Shown in pieces: positions 41,553 to 54,022 of a stretch of DNA of 64,000 nt. Both the position numbers and the translations under genes were made by a program. The first letter of the stretch is position 1, and each line of letters opens with the position of its first letter. Below the pieces are notes generated by a model. The model worked only from the letters and a program-made list of their open reading frames with translations, made no database searches and was not told the DNA's origin. Source of the DNA: Symsagittifera roscoffensis (taxonomy: Eukaryota; Xenacoelomorpha; Acoela; Convolutidae); NCBI RefSeq assembly GCF_963678635.1, contig NC_087069.1:39209076-39273075 (forward strand), read 5' to 3'.

Positions 41553-43682
41553 GTAAGTTTCATTTGAATTGTAAGTTCTAAGTTTGGATCTTGGTAACAG
41601 TGGTTCAATATTGAAGAAAATCTAACTACTTACTAATAGCATATTAACTATTAATATCCAAAAATTATTATGAAGTTGAAAAATGATTTCATAGAAAAAT
41701 GATTTCATGAGTTCATAGTCTGTTTGATCGAATGAAATTTTTGTGCGGTAAAATATTTAAATAATTTTTAAACGTACTTTTTTCATAAAAGGTTATTTTT
41801 CAGATTACATGGCTTAAAAGTTTTTATTTAGTTTTTTTTTCATGCTTTACAATTACTGTTTTGCTGCTGCTAAATTATTAATTTTGAAAAATACTAGTCG
41901 TAGTTTCGATCAAACATGGTTTTAAAATCCGTTGGCTACGAACACCATTAGGAGAGCTAATGAGGTCAAGCTGGCAAGGTTTCTGACATCAGCCGACCCC
42001 GAACATTTGGAAGTCATACACCTGAAACAAAATCACAATCAGAGGAATTGTCTTGTTTTTTCACAGAGGTTGCCTAAGTCTGTGGGAAGAAATTTTCAAA
42101 TTAATCGTTTTCTCAAAGATAAGAAAAGTCAAATAAAAATTTTGTGTTTGGTCTACAAACTATCTTGTGCACCACAAAATCAGTCTAAATAAGTTGTCTT
42201 TTATGTTCAGGTTACTAGGTTGAATGAGTTTAGCTCACCTTAATTCCTTGTTACACAAGCCAACACTTGTGTCCAATTACGAGTTCATCAGAGCAGAAAT
42301 TATGTGTTCTGCTCTGATTCTACTTGTATATGGCAATTGAATAGGTTGTATTTTATCCGTTCTTAAGAGGTATGCCTCAGTGGTGGAGTCATTAGACTAA
42401 CATATCGGCCGGTGAGTCCTATTTCTGAAAACTTATTTACTTTTTTTGTATAATCCTACTGTTATGAAGCTCCTTTTTTCTATTTTTGCTTGCGTTTGCG
42501 AAGGGCAGCTTCGGCCTTGTGTCTGGTCTATGATGTAATTCAATTTGCGTATAGATAATGGCAATAGATTTTGAGACTTATGGCATGTTGAATACCCTTT
42601 ATATTCTGTTTTTTTTTTCTTCAAATTTTAATTCAAAAATTTATTTGTTTTTGTTTTTTATTTTATCTTGTTTTTTCGTTTGAAAAGTTTCGGCTGATTG
42701 ATGTTTTTTTTGGCGTAGTGGCCTCATTTCGAGTCGTTTATGGGCAAAATAAGTTTTAACTAAATGATCTGAGGGGGATTTATGCTGAGTCATTACCCTT
42801 GCGAAAAGCAAGGGTTACAATCGGGACTGTTTTTTCCCGTAAACAAATTTCTCCACAGCATCTTCATTTCTAGAGGATCTTCACTTCTAGAAGATGTTTC
42901 ACTTCAAATTTAAATGAAATTTTTATCACTTAGGAAGTAATTAGTTAAAGTCCTCTTACTAATTTCAGCTTGTACTTATGTTTTCGAAAAAAAACTTATA
43001 TTTTTCGGGTTCGTGGTTTTCGTCCTAGTTTCTGTCGATTAATTTTCCGTTTTTTTAAACGCAATTTTTAAAAATCTGGTTGCATTTTATTATCCTATTT
43101 ATTATCCTATTAAATTGACCTTTCTGTGATCAAAATTGTTTACGCGGAAAAAAACTGAATAATTTTTGCATAAAAAAAAGTAGTGCAAAATATCAAGAAA
43201 ATAATTTTGTGTAACTTTGGTTTCAACTGGATTTTTTCTGGTGATCTATAAATGAAAGCTCAAAAATAAGATTGAATAATTTTATTCTATTGCATTTTAG
43301 TTCCAAAATATCTCAGCGCTCAATTTCCCGAAAACCTCTTCATTGCTTAACACAAAGTAATTTTGATTGCTCTCCCCCTCTCTCTCTCTCTACTCTCGCT
43401 CTCGTTTGCTAAGTTTAATTGTAAATGAGTTAATTGACTTGTAGATGCTAGAAGGCTCTTTTTCCTCCTCAGCCTCACCTGAGTATCAAATTTATGGTGA
43501 AAATGAGTGGTTTTACAAGGTTAAGTATGAAGACCGAATATGTTTGTCATGGGCTTATTAGTCAGCTCGCCAGTTTTTGAAATAATCAGATCATGTTAAC
43601 AACAGACTGAGGCAAAAATTTGCAGGTGTGGTCAAAGGAAAAACAGCCCAGAAAGCTCGTTATTATAGTATGTATTTTAAAC

Positions 43683-43857
43683 TTAGAGTATCTCTAACTT
43701 GTAGTAGTTGTTGGACTCTTCGATGCTGATGTCCTTGTAATGGTTCTTGATATGCTTGTCCAGACATGAGTGGTATGCACCCACCAGATCCTGCTCATTG
43801 CACCCCCCTATGTCCCCCCTCACTCCAGTGTACGTGTTAGGGTCTGCTGGGTTCTCA
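43683..43857 (-). CDS. Possible terminal exon of a nested minus-strand gene
   Basis: On the - strand a TTTGTACAG acceptor (43858 side) is followed by one base and 58 codons with stop: GENPADPNTYTGVRGDIGG without its first partial codon, then CNEQDLVGAYHSCLDKHIKN, ending YKLEIL. The patch is clearly more GC-rich than its surroundings and has two Cys residues, as in extracellular domains. No family recognised. It lies inside PNKP intron 3 in the opposite orientation. Single-exon support only; no poly(A) signal nearby. Confidence 0.45.
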
Positions 43858-44011
43858 CTGTACAAACAAGCACTGCTTTAATTTGAGTTTAAAAGATAGT
43901 TATTGAATAATAACCAAAAAAGAGTTAAAGAAATGGCGCCTTTTGGTCATTGTACGTCAAATCACACAAGCAGATAACCGGCCAATAAAAACCAGGTGGG
44001 TGCAAAGACAT

Positions 44012-44015
<4 letters not shown>

Positions 44016-44057
<42 letters not shown>

Positions 44058-44060
44058 CTT
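44016..44060. repeat. (CT)n/(GT)n microsatellite
   Basis: About 17 CT dinucleotides followed by five GT units. Open frames crossing it are artefacts of the repeat. Confidence 0.95.
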
Positions 44061-47051
44061 TCTTTGGTTGCGAATCCCAAAAAAACTGCAGCAAACACCA
44101 CTTCACGTGAGATATATACCCTTTTTGCCGAATTGAAGCGCAGTGTAGCATATAGTCGTTTCCTTTGCGAGTTGTCGCTTTCCGAGTTCTCGAGTGGTCT
44201 TTTCAATCGGGTACTAGACTTTTTACCAGTAAATAACTTTTTTCACAGGACTCATGTAGACTCATTTCCTAGTAAATTCTGTTATCGACAAATTTACCGC
44301 AACAAATTTATCAACAAGACATATTTTTCGCAGGCTAGCATTTTAAATATCTGTCATAATCAAAATTTTTTCTATGTTGGTTGTAATTGTACTCAATTTG
44401 TTAAAACCTAATTTTTAATATATCGGCTTAGTGGCCTCATATTGCGTCGTTCGACGCGCGAAAAATGATTTTGTGTGCGTATGTGTTTTGAGGGTTAGGG
44501 TGACTTAATAACTTTTTAAAGTTATTTATCTCATCGAGTTTTTTTTGCTTAAAGGGTTTCTGCTAAGGTATTTTCGGCTTTTTGATCGCTTCTGTAAATT
44601 TTGTCCAGTGGTTTATTGCGAAATGTATTGTCTTGGCATATTTTTGTTTCCAAACTACCCTTATTCAATTTGGTAGATTTCGTTTTTCAGCATTTTCAAT
44701 TTTTTGTCAACTTTGCGGCTTTCTTGTTTTGTATCGACAGTGTTGCGAAGCTCAGCTTGGCCTCTGTGTAAATATTTTTGTCTTTTTTGTTTTCGGCTTT
44801 GATGCCTGAATTTTTTGATGATTAATTTTTTACCCTTGCGATAGCAAGGTTATTACAATCGGGTACTAGACTTTTTTTTTACCTTAAACAACATTGTCCA
44901 CAGATTTTAGCATGCGTGCAGTACACGAAATGCATGCAGTATGTGCGTCGTATATTTGCGCTCATTGGTCTATTACTCCTTCTGTGCATCCTTATCATTG
45001 TTACTTCAATAAATTCGCAGTTCAATTTTGTTAAACGAGGTTTTTTGATTTTTCGATTTCTTCGCTTTCAGTTTACTTTTTGTCGGCTTAGTTTCCGCTT
45101 TGTTTTTACCATCCAACTTAATCCATTGTTTGAAATTCAGTTTTTTGCTTTTACAATATTGTTGCTTTTTATATTCTGATTTTTCTGCTGTTTCGTTGTA
45201 ATTTTCTAAACCTTGACATCGTATATATTTTTTTGTTGTTTTTTATTAAAAATTTTGTTCTGCCCAAATTATTTCGGCCGATATTTTATCGGCTAAGTGA
45301 CCTTATTTCGAGTTGTTTCAATGGAATCTAGTTTTTTATCCTCTCTGTGGATTGAACAAAATGCTAAACATCTAAATAGAAATTACAATTCAAATTTTTC
45401 ATGGCAACAATTTTTTCATCGCCTTTTTTTCTTTTTTTTTCGGCTTGATAGGTTTCGGCCTATATTATATCTGTCTGATAGATTTAATTTCATCATGGCT
45501 TTTGTTTGGGAAACGAACTATTTAAGGATAATGAATTTTTCAGTGGTGAAATTTTCATTTTGCAAATCTTTTAAGCAATTACCACTGTCTCTTTAAGATA
45601 GCTTAATGGGTACTTAAGGCATGATTATAACCTTTTAAGAGTAGTTTCAATTGTAAATGATGCTATTATTGCTCCAAAATATGTAATATGCCAAAACTAG
45701 CAATCAAAAAGTGAAAACTTTGTTTATCATTGAAAAGAGTTGACTGAATTAGTCATAATTAGCCTGATATTATTTACTTCATTAAATGTGCAGGGGATTT
45801 ATCAACAAATTTTTGTATTCCAAATCAAAGTTATATCTTTTTTTTGTTCAAGTTTTCTCGACGCTTTATTCTAAGAAAAACTTCAATTGCTAAACAAATT
45901 GCTCGCTATTTGCACTACAACTATCAGCTTGCGTTTGTTAGTTAACCCGTTTTCTGTGTTTTTTTTTGCTGTGGGATATAACTCAATTGGTTTTTACGGA
46001 AGGATATTGCTCGGTAGTTTTCAGTGAACTTTTCTTTCGTTTTATGGCATTTTTACTTGGTTTTGACAGTTCTAATGTCAACAATTTGTGGTTGAACTGA
46101 TAAAAAGTGTCAAAGCTCTTATCGCAAAAAAGTTGTCCTAAGGCAAAAAAAATTGTGTTCGATTTTAGTTTGTACCAATTGCTGCAAAACTTCTCTCTGA
46201 TAAGCAAGTTTGACTCCTTCCCAATTTCATTTTTTGTCAAAATTAATTTTTGAACGCCAATTTAAATTGTAGTTTGGTTTTTCAAACGTCAATAAAACGT
46301 GTCGGCGTGAACCAGTGAACAGAGAACAGATTTGAACAACCTATCTTTCATTTCATGCAACTTGCAGTAAATATGAACCACTTAAGTTTTAATTTTTTTT
46401 CGAGGGGTGTGGGAAGAGCTGTAATTTTTTTTAACCGTTTGTCTAAAAACATTGAGGTTCAGGATTTTCTGTCTTTTCAAATTGTATTAACCTGCTTGAA
46501 GTATTTGAAGCTGCCCCAAAAAACTAAAACTAGTTAGTTTGCCTTTTTGTTTTTGATGGGCATGTTTACTGCTGTTCAAACTTAAAGATGTACTTTTGGT
46601 GATATGTTACAATTGGTGGTAATTTGAAAAATATTTGAGCAGTGCATGTATTAAAATTCAAACTCTTGTGCATAATATAGTCTTTTCATTTTCATTCATT
46701 TGTACTTGCTACTAAGATAGTGTTTGCATATAAATTACTCCGCCAGACAAAATGTTGTTCAAAAAGTTGAATTTTTTACTTCTTTTGCCAAAAAGTTGGC
46801 TTTGAAATAAATTACAAATACTATTCGTATAATAACAAAGAGCGATCCAGCCAATTAACTTGAATTTGCCACCTTTTGTATTATATTACTGTACTTTCTA
46901 CCAATAGGCCCACAAGTTTAAGCTGCAAGAAGCTGCCGGTTAGAAAGCAGCTCTTGTTTAACAATTCGCCGCGATCTCGGTTTCAAAAATTCTTCGGCTC
47001 TTCTTTACTCTCCCCAAGCATTGCACATTTTTTGTTAAGTTTATGTGTGAT

Positions 47052-47392
47052 CAAGAGCTGATCTAAGATTTTCTCGAGGGGGTGGCGGATTTAAAAAAAA
47101 AATTGAAAGTTTCGTCGACCCAAGATTTTCCCGAGCTCTCCCAAAGTATTAAAAAACCCTGTTTTGGTAAAATTTTCTGCGCCGCAGTCAAAATTTTGAA
47201 AAAAAAAACAGGCCAAAAAAGGCATTCAGGCCAAAAAACGCTCCCAGCTCAAAATTTGTGTACATTGGCGTCAAAGGCGCCTTTACACACTTTTTTAGGT
47301 TCCTTCACCAAGTATGGATGTCTCAAAATAGTACAAAGGGGGGTCGAATCCCTGAGGGGGGGGGGGGGGCGTCCCCCCTAAATCCGCCCCTG
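47052..47392. mobile_element. hAT-like MITE with 8-bp target duplication
   Basis: 341 bp flanked by TGTGTGAT at 47044-47051 and 47393-47400. Termini are CAAGAGCTGATCTAAG and, inverted, CAGGGGCGGATTTAG, an imperfect terminal inverted repeat of about 15 bp. Eight-base duplication and CA/TG ends fit the hAT superfamily. The interior has G runs and no ORF of note. Confidence 0.7.
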
Positions 47393-48650
47393 TGTGTGAT
47401 GGTATGATGTAAAGTAAGAGAAAAAAATCTGTTCACAATAGTTAGCTTGGTCACCTGCGAAATTTCATCGCATTATGACAGTGTTAAAAAGGTTGTTCAA
47501 AAGTGAGTTTCAAATGTGGCGGGGATGTGGAAAAGAGTCGATTCTTCAGTTGAGAAACACTTATGCGCAAAAACATTTTGTCACGAATTTGACTCTCTCC
47601 CATTATGGCCCCCACGCCAGCATAGAAGTTTACAATATGTGGCCCGCCACAGTAGCGTCCTTGCATTATGGGGGAGGGGCTATCATTTGCAGTGGGGCTA
47701 TTGGAGGAAAAATTCATAGATTTAAAAATCAAAAACTACATTGATATTGTAGCCTGTTTCACTTACTTTAGGTTGAACTGGTAATTAATGCTGCGTTTGC
47801 TGATTTTGTGAATGATCTCGTCCATTGATGGGACTAAAACATAACAAGGTCATGTCGGCTCTTTCCTATTAAAGTCCCTTCCCCAGTTTACAAAATTGAA
47901 AGGTTCGAGAGTGAAGGTGTTTATTTTAAACATGTTTTGTTGCGTATGTAAGACGGGAGCGCTTTTTCCTTTTCCTCTCCTACCTATAAATAAAAAATTA
48001 GTTTCCAAGTACACTTAACCAAATAAACAAATACACTTGGGAGAACGTCAAAGGCGTTTAGCCTGTCGAGTGACGCCTGAAGTTCAAAGATAATTATGCT
48101 AATCAATAAATCATAAAATGATTATGATTATTTTATTACACAAAAATGCCTCTCTAAATCCAAAAAAAAAAGCCCGCAAAACATTTTGTTTATTTACATT
48201 TACCGAGTTGATTGCAGTAGGCGAAAAAGAAAAGAAACACCTGATTAGTCCGCATACAATTTTTGTAACGATCCGATAATGTGAACAAAGTTTTACTAGT
48301 AAAGTTTCGCTGGTGGGGTTAAGGAAGAGCCGGCGGGAGGAAAGAAAAAAATCGTTAAACTCATATAAGCATTCTCAAATCGGACAGTAGAAAATTAGGC
48401 TTTTTTCCACCTTTTAAATTTTCTTTTATATATATAATTGTCGTACGTGATTTTTGCTGAATGCGTAAGATTACGATGTTAAGTATGAAAAGCAAATCTG
48501 ATCACAATTCTTAATTTGTTCACCATGCCAAGTTCACCAAGCCAAATTTCATTACATAAATACAACGTTCAAGTTGTTTTTTTTTTATCTAGAATTTGAA
48601 AGGTTGGGGGAGTGGGGGGGGGGGGGGGGGTGGAAAAGATTCGAAGAGTT

Positions 48651-48842
48651 CTAACATCTGATCTCGTCTCCGTCCCCCCTGGCCAATCTCTCGATCATTC
48701 TGTCCCACTCGTCATGCTCATCGCTCTGCCCCTCCCCCCGGCTGTGTTTCCTCACTTGTTGGCCCTCCTCTTCCGGATGTTTCTTGGCCTCTGAGTTGTC
48801 CTCGTAGTTCCAAATGGCGTTCTTCATCGGGTCTTTGACTGC
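48651..48842 (-). CDS. Possible exon of a nested minus-strand gene
   Basis: On the - strand a TCTACTAG acceptor is followed by 63 open codons and TAG: AVKDPMKNAIWNYEDNSEAK, then an acidic/basic stretch with DEHDEWDRMIERLARGDG. It is strongly GC-rich in an AT-rich region, highly charged and helix-like. A good internal donor (CAA|GTGAGG, about 48745) means the true exon could end earlier. Its 3' side abuts a MITE-like CTCTT...CTTTTCCACCC sequence. It may belong with the patches at 43.8 and 53.8 kb; the joining phases could not be verified. Confidence 0.42.
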   Translation of the reverse strand, partial: AVKDPMKNAIWNYEDNSEAKKHPEEEGQQVRKHSRGEGQSDEHDEWDRMIERLARGDGDEIRC

Positions 48843-50170
48843 CTAGTAGACATGACTCAGAACTTGTTTTCCAGTGAGCAAAGACTCCGTTTAACTGTAT
48901 ATCATCTTGTAAAACCAATTATAATATTTCATCTTGTAAATCTAATTATAAAATCAAACTGGAATGTAGACTTTTTTACCCTTGCTATTAGCAAGCATTA
49001 TCAAACAGGAATATAGATTTTTTTCGTTTAACAATTTGTTTAACAGAATCATTTGTATCTTGGCTCATAAATTCTATAAATTCCCGGTTAACTTAACCTG
49101 GAGGTAACGAATATGCCTGGGACGGCAAAGATCCGTTTTTTTTTCAAACGGAAAATATTTTGTGTCAGTTAATATTTTCGGCCAATTATTTGTCTTGAAA
49201 TCGTTTTTTTTTATGCGCGAATTTTTCTATAATGTTGCTTCTAGTGTTTGATTTTCACCTACAGGTTGTAATTTAACTTAACTCACCTTCGTATTTCCTG
49301 CTTTGTTTTTTTTGTTTTGCTTTAAATTTTGGTCTTTTTTCATTTCGGCCTTTTTTTTTATAATTCTTAATGAATTAATTTGGGTCGTTTCAAGGGAAGC
49401 ACAACTTGTGCACTCTCGCTCCGCACTTTTTATAGTGGTTGTATGTTTATGAATCGGTTTGTTGAAATTTTTTTTTATTATGGAAAATTATTTTCAAATT
49501 AATTGGCAAAATGTTAGATTTTTTTTCAGATTTTTCTTTGGATTTTCAAAAAAGAGTATCAATTGAAAGACCGCCTACTCCCCTGCGTGCCTGTATTTTC
49601 CCCTGGAGTCTCTTTCTACTTGACCCCTCTGTCTACAGCCTTCGAAAAAATCTGTAGGGGAATATTTGACCCATATTTTTGATTTTTTTTCGTGTTCTCG
49701 AAAAATAGCATTCTCAAATCCAAGTTTTTGGCTTCAATGAATAGAACTTTTTCAAAAATGTCCCTGCATGAGCGGCTACGCCCATTTTTTTACACATAAA
49801 TTTATGGCCTTCGGAATAGTCAATTTTTTTTTGACCGTTTTTTGTAAAGTTTTTGACATTTCACGAGAACTACTAGATTTTGGGTTTTATGGGTTGAGTG
49901 AATCCCTTCTGCATACGCGGCTACGCCCCTTTTGTTAAACAAAAAGCTGTAATTCTCGGAAATAACAATTTTTTGGCTAGTTGACCGTTTTTTGGATTTT
50001 TTTCGCTTACTGTCATAGGTTTAATCGAAACAACAGGTTTTTGATATCCTACCTTTATAAATAGCTATGCCACTTTTTTAAAGAAAATTGTTATGGCCTT
50101 CAAACAAGTCGAAGTTCTGAAACTTTTACTTTTTTTGCAAACTTTTGGACTTTACACGAAAACAACCCGT

Positions 50171-51065
50171 GCCTATTCTCAGGTTGTGTTCAATGGAGAA
50201 ACCCGGTTTTGGGAATCTTCTCTGCTTAAGCAGCCACAACATGCTCTCCGCAGGAAAAAGTCATGGATTTTGGAAATCCTTTAGACCGTTTTTTAGAATT
50301 TTTGACCGTTTTATAGGAAATTTTTAAAAACTTATTCAATCAAATCTGAGATGAAAAGTTCAACTTAAGGAACCGGTTGCGATAATGGTTCCTACAGAAG
50401 CGGCGGATTCTTAATTTTTGTAAGGGAAGTTTTATCTCCTTGGTAAACCTGTAAGGGAAATTTTATCTCCTTGGTGCCTATTCTCAGGTTGTGTTCAACG
50501 GAGAAACCCGGTTTTGGGAATCTTCTCTGCTTAAGCAGCCACAACATGCTCTCCGCAGGAAAAAGTCATGGATTTTGGAAATCCTTTAGACCGTTTTTTA
50601 TAATTTTTGACCGTTTTATAGGAAATTTTTAAAAACTTATTCAATCAAATCTGAGATGAAAAGTTCAACTTAAGGAACCGGTTGCGATAATGGTTCCTAC
50701 AGAAGCGGCGGATTCTTAATTTTTTTAAGGGAAGTTTTATCTCCTTGGTAAACCTGTAAGGGAAATTTTATCTCCTTGGTGCCTATTCTCAGGTTGTGTT
50801 CAACGGAGAAACCCGGTTTTGGGAATCTTCTCTGCTTAAGCAACCACAACATGCTCTCCGCAGGAAAAAGTCATGAATTTTGGAAATCCTTTTGACCGTT
50901 TTTTAGAATTTTGACCGTTTTATAGGAAATTTTTAAAAACTTATTCAATCAAATCTGAGATGAAAAGTTTAACTTAAGGGACCGGTTGCGATAATGGTTC
51001 CTGCAGAAGCGGCGGATTCTTAATTTTTGTAAGGGAAATTTTATCTCCTTGGTAAACCTGGTTAT
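50171..51065 (+). repeat. 305-bp tandem repeat, about three copies
   Basis: Units start GCCTATTCTCAGGTTGTGTT at 50171, 50476 and 50781, with exact 305-bp spacing and few substitutions. Diverged forms of the unit (CATACGCGGCTACGCCC, GACCGTTTTTTG) extend upstream to about 49560. Short open frames within are not believed. Confidence 0.92.
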
Positions 51066-51574
51066 CTCAAAAAATTATACTCCTCTAACAGTAGAGAAAC
51101 AACTCTCGTTTTGGGCAATGTCCAAATTTTGAAATGACATTTTTGTGCCGCATCAGTATACCAAATTCACTCAATATCAAACAAATACATCTAGCTTTAG
51201 ATGGCCCCTAGTTGTTTTTAATCTAGACATACGAAAATTTTGGTTCACCTTGATTTTTTTACAATTGAAATTTTTTTGGACTTTTTTTATATTTGCAAAC
51301 TTCGCATTGCCGCTTTGTAAAAGTATATATTTTTTGATCTTTTGATATGAAAGTAACTTTAAAATCAGTAAAAATCCGTCTCTTGTTTTGTTGTTAATAC
51401 TTCGATTGCTTTCAACTTCAAGGGCAGACGGTTAGTGGGCCAGCAGGTCCCGTTGTTTATCCAACCTTGTATTTGATAATATTTTGTTGATGTATTTGTT
51501 TATACATGGAAAAAGTAATTCTTTCTTACACGGCTAAATGGATGATATTGCTATGTAAAGCGGTCCAATGTGGG

Positions 51575-51787
51575 GGCTCTTTTCCAATTCCCTTCTTTCA
51601 AAATACCGAGTTTTATGTTTGTTTTACGTGTTATTATGGCTAAATGCGTGATGTTACGCTGTAAAGTATGAAGAACAAATCTGTTCACAGTTGTCGATTT
51701 TTTCACCATGCCAAATTTCATTGCATTATGACAACGTTAAATAAGCTTTTCAAATTTGAATTTGAAAGGAAAAACTGGAAAAGAGCC
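51575..51787. mobile_element. hAT-like MITE with perfect 8-bp target duplication
   Basis: 213 bp with inverted ends GGCTCTTTTCCA...TGGAAAAGAGCC, flanked by AATGTGGG at 51567-51574 and 51788-51795. Related, partly truncated copies occur at about 47400-47520, 48466-48640, 52072-52145, 53515-53645 and 55130-55265, sharing GAAGAACAAATCTGTTCAC and CATTATGACAACGTTAAA. Confidence 0.85.
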
Positions 51788-52362
51788 AATGTGGGGTAAG
51801 AGAGTAAAAAAGATCCCAATGCTGCCATCAGCAACCCATAAAATAAGTGAATCTTGTTTTTTGGATTGATAGCTTAATGGGTGGCAATAACGCGCAAGAA
51901 GAGCTCATTGTATATCCTCTGAATGTAAAATTATAATAGTTGAGTCCCAGAAAAAAAGCTAGTATGGAAGGTGAATCCCGTAATTTCTGAGAAAAGTTCT
52001 AAAACACAATCAAATAGTTCCCAACCATGTTTTCGGAGATATTAAGACCTAAAAGCATTGAGGCTCTTTTCCAGTTTTCCCCATTTGAAAATACCGAGTC
52101 TTATGTTTGTTTTAGGTGTGATTACGGCTAAAAGCGTGATATTACTTGTATATGGTTGTACAGTGCTGATTTAAATTAACCGGACAAAACGCGTTTTTCT
52201 CAAATTGGGTTAAGTTTAGGTGAAAACTTATGAAACGCGTTTTTCTCAAATTGGGTTAAGTTTAGGTGAAAACCTATGAAGACAAGAGTTGCTTAAAATT
52301 TTAGCAGAATTAATACGATCTAATTTGTTTTGCAAAATTCGGGCCCAAAATTTTACCCAAAA

Positions 52363-52737
52363 ATTGGTCATTTTGGCTTTTTTAGTTAATCAAAAATTAC
52401 ACCAAAAATAACCAGTCGATCGCAGACATAAATATATTAAAGTGAGCCCCTTACAAAGCCCAACAAACTTTAAGCAGGGCATAACCTCCAAAAAAATTTG
52501 CAAATTGTTTAAAAATTCTTTTTAAATAAAAAGTTGGTATTTTATATAGTAAAAACGACCTTTTTTGTCTTTCAAACAAAAATAAAATATTTTAAACTAT
52601 TTTTTGGAGGTTATGCCCTTCTGAAAGTTTGTTGGGCTACGTAAGGGGCTCACTTTGATATAATTATGTCTGTGATCGACTGGTAATTTTTGGCGTAATT
52701 TTTGATTAACTAAAAAAAGCCAAAATGACCCATTTTG
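52363..52737. repeat. Long inverted repeat (MITE or foldback)
   Basis: Arms of about 130 bp share, inverted, GGTCATTTTGGCTTTTTTAG, CAGTCGATC with AGACATAA, AGTGAGCCCCTTAC and GGGCATAACCTCCAAAAAA. The AT-rich centre is about 110 bp. No clear target duplication. Confidence 0.8.
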
Positions 52738-52976
52738 GAGGAGTATTGTTCAAATTACCGTGTGAACAATTTGCGAACAGCTTTTTTTTGTAATTTTACG
52801 AGGAGGGTTGGAAACTTTAAAAGAGCCGCCGTCAATTTCAAATCCAATGTGTTACATTTTGAAGTTTTTCTAAATCAAAAATCTCGTCAAAAGCAAATGA
52901 TCGAAATTATACAACAAAATGGAAAAAGGGTCGTTTCCACCAGCTAATATCTTTAGCATGTGAAACTTACCGGTTG

Positions 52977-53401
52977 TTTTGCAATGGCTATTATCTAATT
53001 CCGAACACATTTGCTCTTCATGTACGACCTTTTAAAATTAGTGGTTCATGCATAAAACCTTTTTTCTCGGTGGTTAGAGTAAAGATATTAAAGCTCGGGG
53101 TAAATAATTGTCATTTTTGTTCTTCTACCCTCATTTTTGCTCCCCCCCCCCTACCTCACATAAGCATCAATTTTATGGTGTAACGAGGGGTTTTACAAGG
53201 TTAAATATGAGGACCAAATATGGTTGTCATAGCCTACTTAGTTCGCATGCCAACTTTTGTGACAATCGGTCAACTTAACAAAGTTTCACTTGTAAGATTT
53301 TGCAGATGGGGGAAATGGAAAAAGAGCTGCAATTTTTTTCTTTTTCAGGTTCGAAATTGACCATCTTACCTGCCACTTTAAGTCCCATTTCGATAAGTTT
53401 C
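52977..53401 (+). repeat. Segmental duplication, copy 1
   Basis: Nearly identical to 54023-54450. Differences are mainly the length of a C run (about 53142). It contains a MITE-type internal block (TTTTACAAGGTTAAATATGAGG) also found diverged at about 43500. Confidence 0.88.
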
Positions 53402-53700
53402 CAATTGGGTTCGTTAACTGTCCCCTCACTGTTTCTAGTGCTTTATATTCAAATTCTCGTTGTATGCAAATTTACCATTAACAATGAGAAATTAATTCTT
53501 TCTTTCTTTCGTACGCTGTAAAGTATGAAGAACAATTCTGTTCACAGTTGTCGATTTGTTCACGCCTAATTTTTTTGCATTATGACAACGTTAAATATAC
53601 TTTTCAAAATTGAATTTGAAAGGGGGACTGAAAAAGAGCCGCTTTGAGGGACCGAACTATCATACTTGTACCCTTTTAAAATGGGAAACTGGAATAGAGT

Positions 53701-53831
53701 TATAAGTAGTGAGTCATCTGCCTCAGCTTTGTCCAGAGTGATGTTGGCTATCTTGGTCTTGTACTGCTTCCCACTCAGAGATGGTGGGATGGTTGTCAGG
53801 AGCAGAAGCGAAGTGGTCGAAAGGGCAAATG
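53701..53831 (-). CDS. Possible signal-peptide exon of a nested minus-strand gene
   Basis: On the - strand, after a CATTTTAG acceptor, two bases and an open frame read FALSTTSLLLLTTIPPSLSG, then KQYKTKIANITLDKAEADDS. This resembles the core and cleavage region of a signal peptide followed by a hydrophilic mature start. GC content is higher than around it. The 3' edge runs directly into a MITE-like sequence (AACTCTATTCCAG), and no ordinary donor is obvious there. The starting Met would be in a further upstream exon. Confidence 0.38.
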
Positions 53832-54022
53832 CTAAAATGAGCTCATTTATGAATTTTACGGTTTATCAAGGCTCTTTTCCAGCTCCCCCTTTGGTTTTTC
53901 CTGAATTTCAATATATGAAAGTCTTTTTTCAATGATTTTTCATGTTATAAACTGCATTAAAATGTGTCAGCTTGAACAGGTGAACAAACTTTTACAACAC
54001 TTCTTACATGCAAATTAAGAAG

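Noticed and set aside
41932-42192. Candidate extra PNKP exon
   Set aside because: The translation does not match PNKP between HAD motifs III and IV, and no convincing splice pair with 3n+2 length was found.
43925-44206. Frames across the CT microsatellite
   Set aside because: The Arg/Glu repeats come directly from the dinucleotide run.
47475-47744. Overlapping frames on both strands
   Set aside because: The region carries decayed MITE sequence and an imperfect inverted CCATTATGG/CATTATGG motif; no protein signature.
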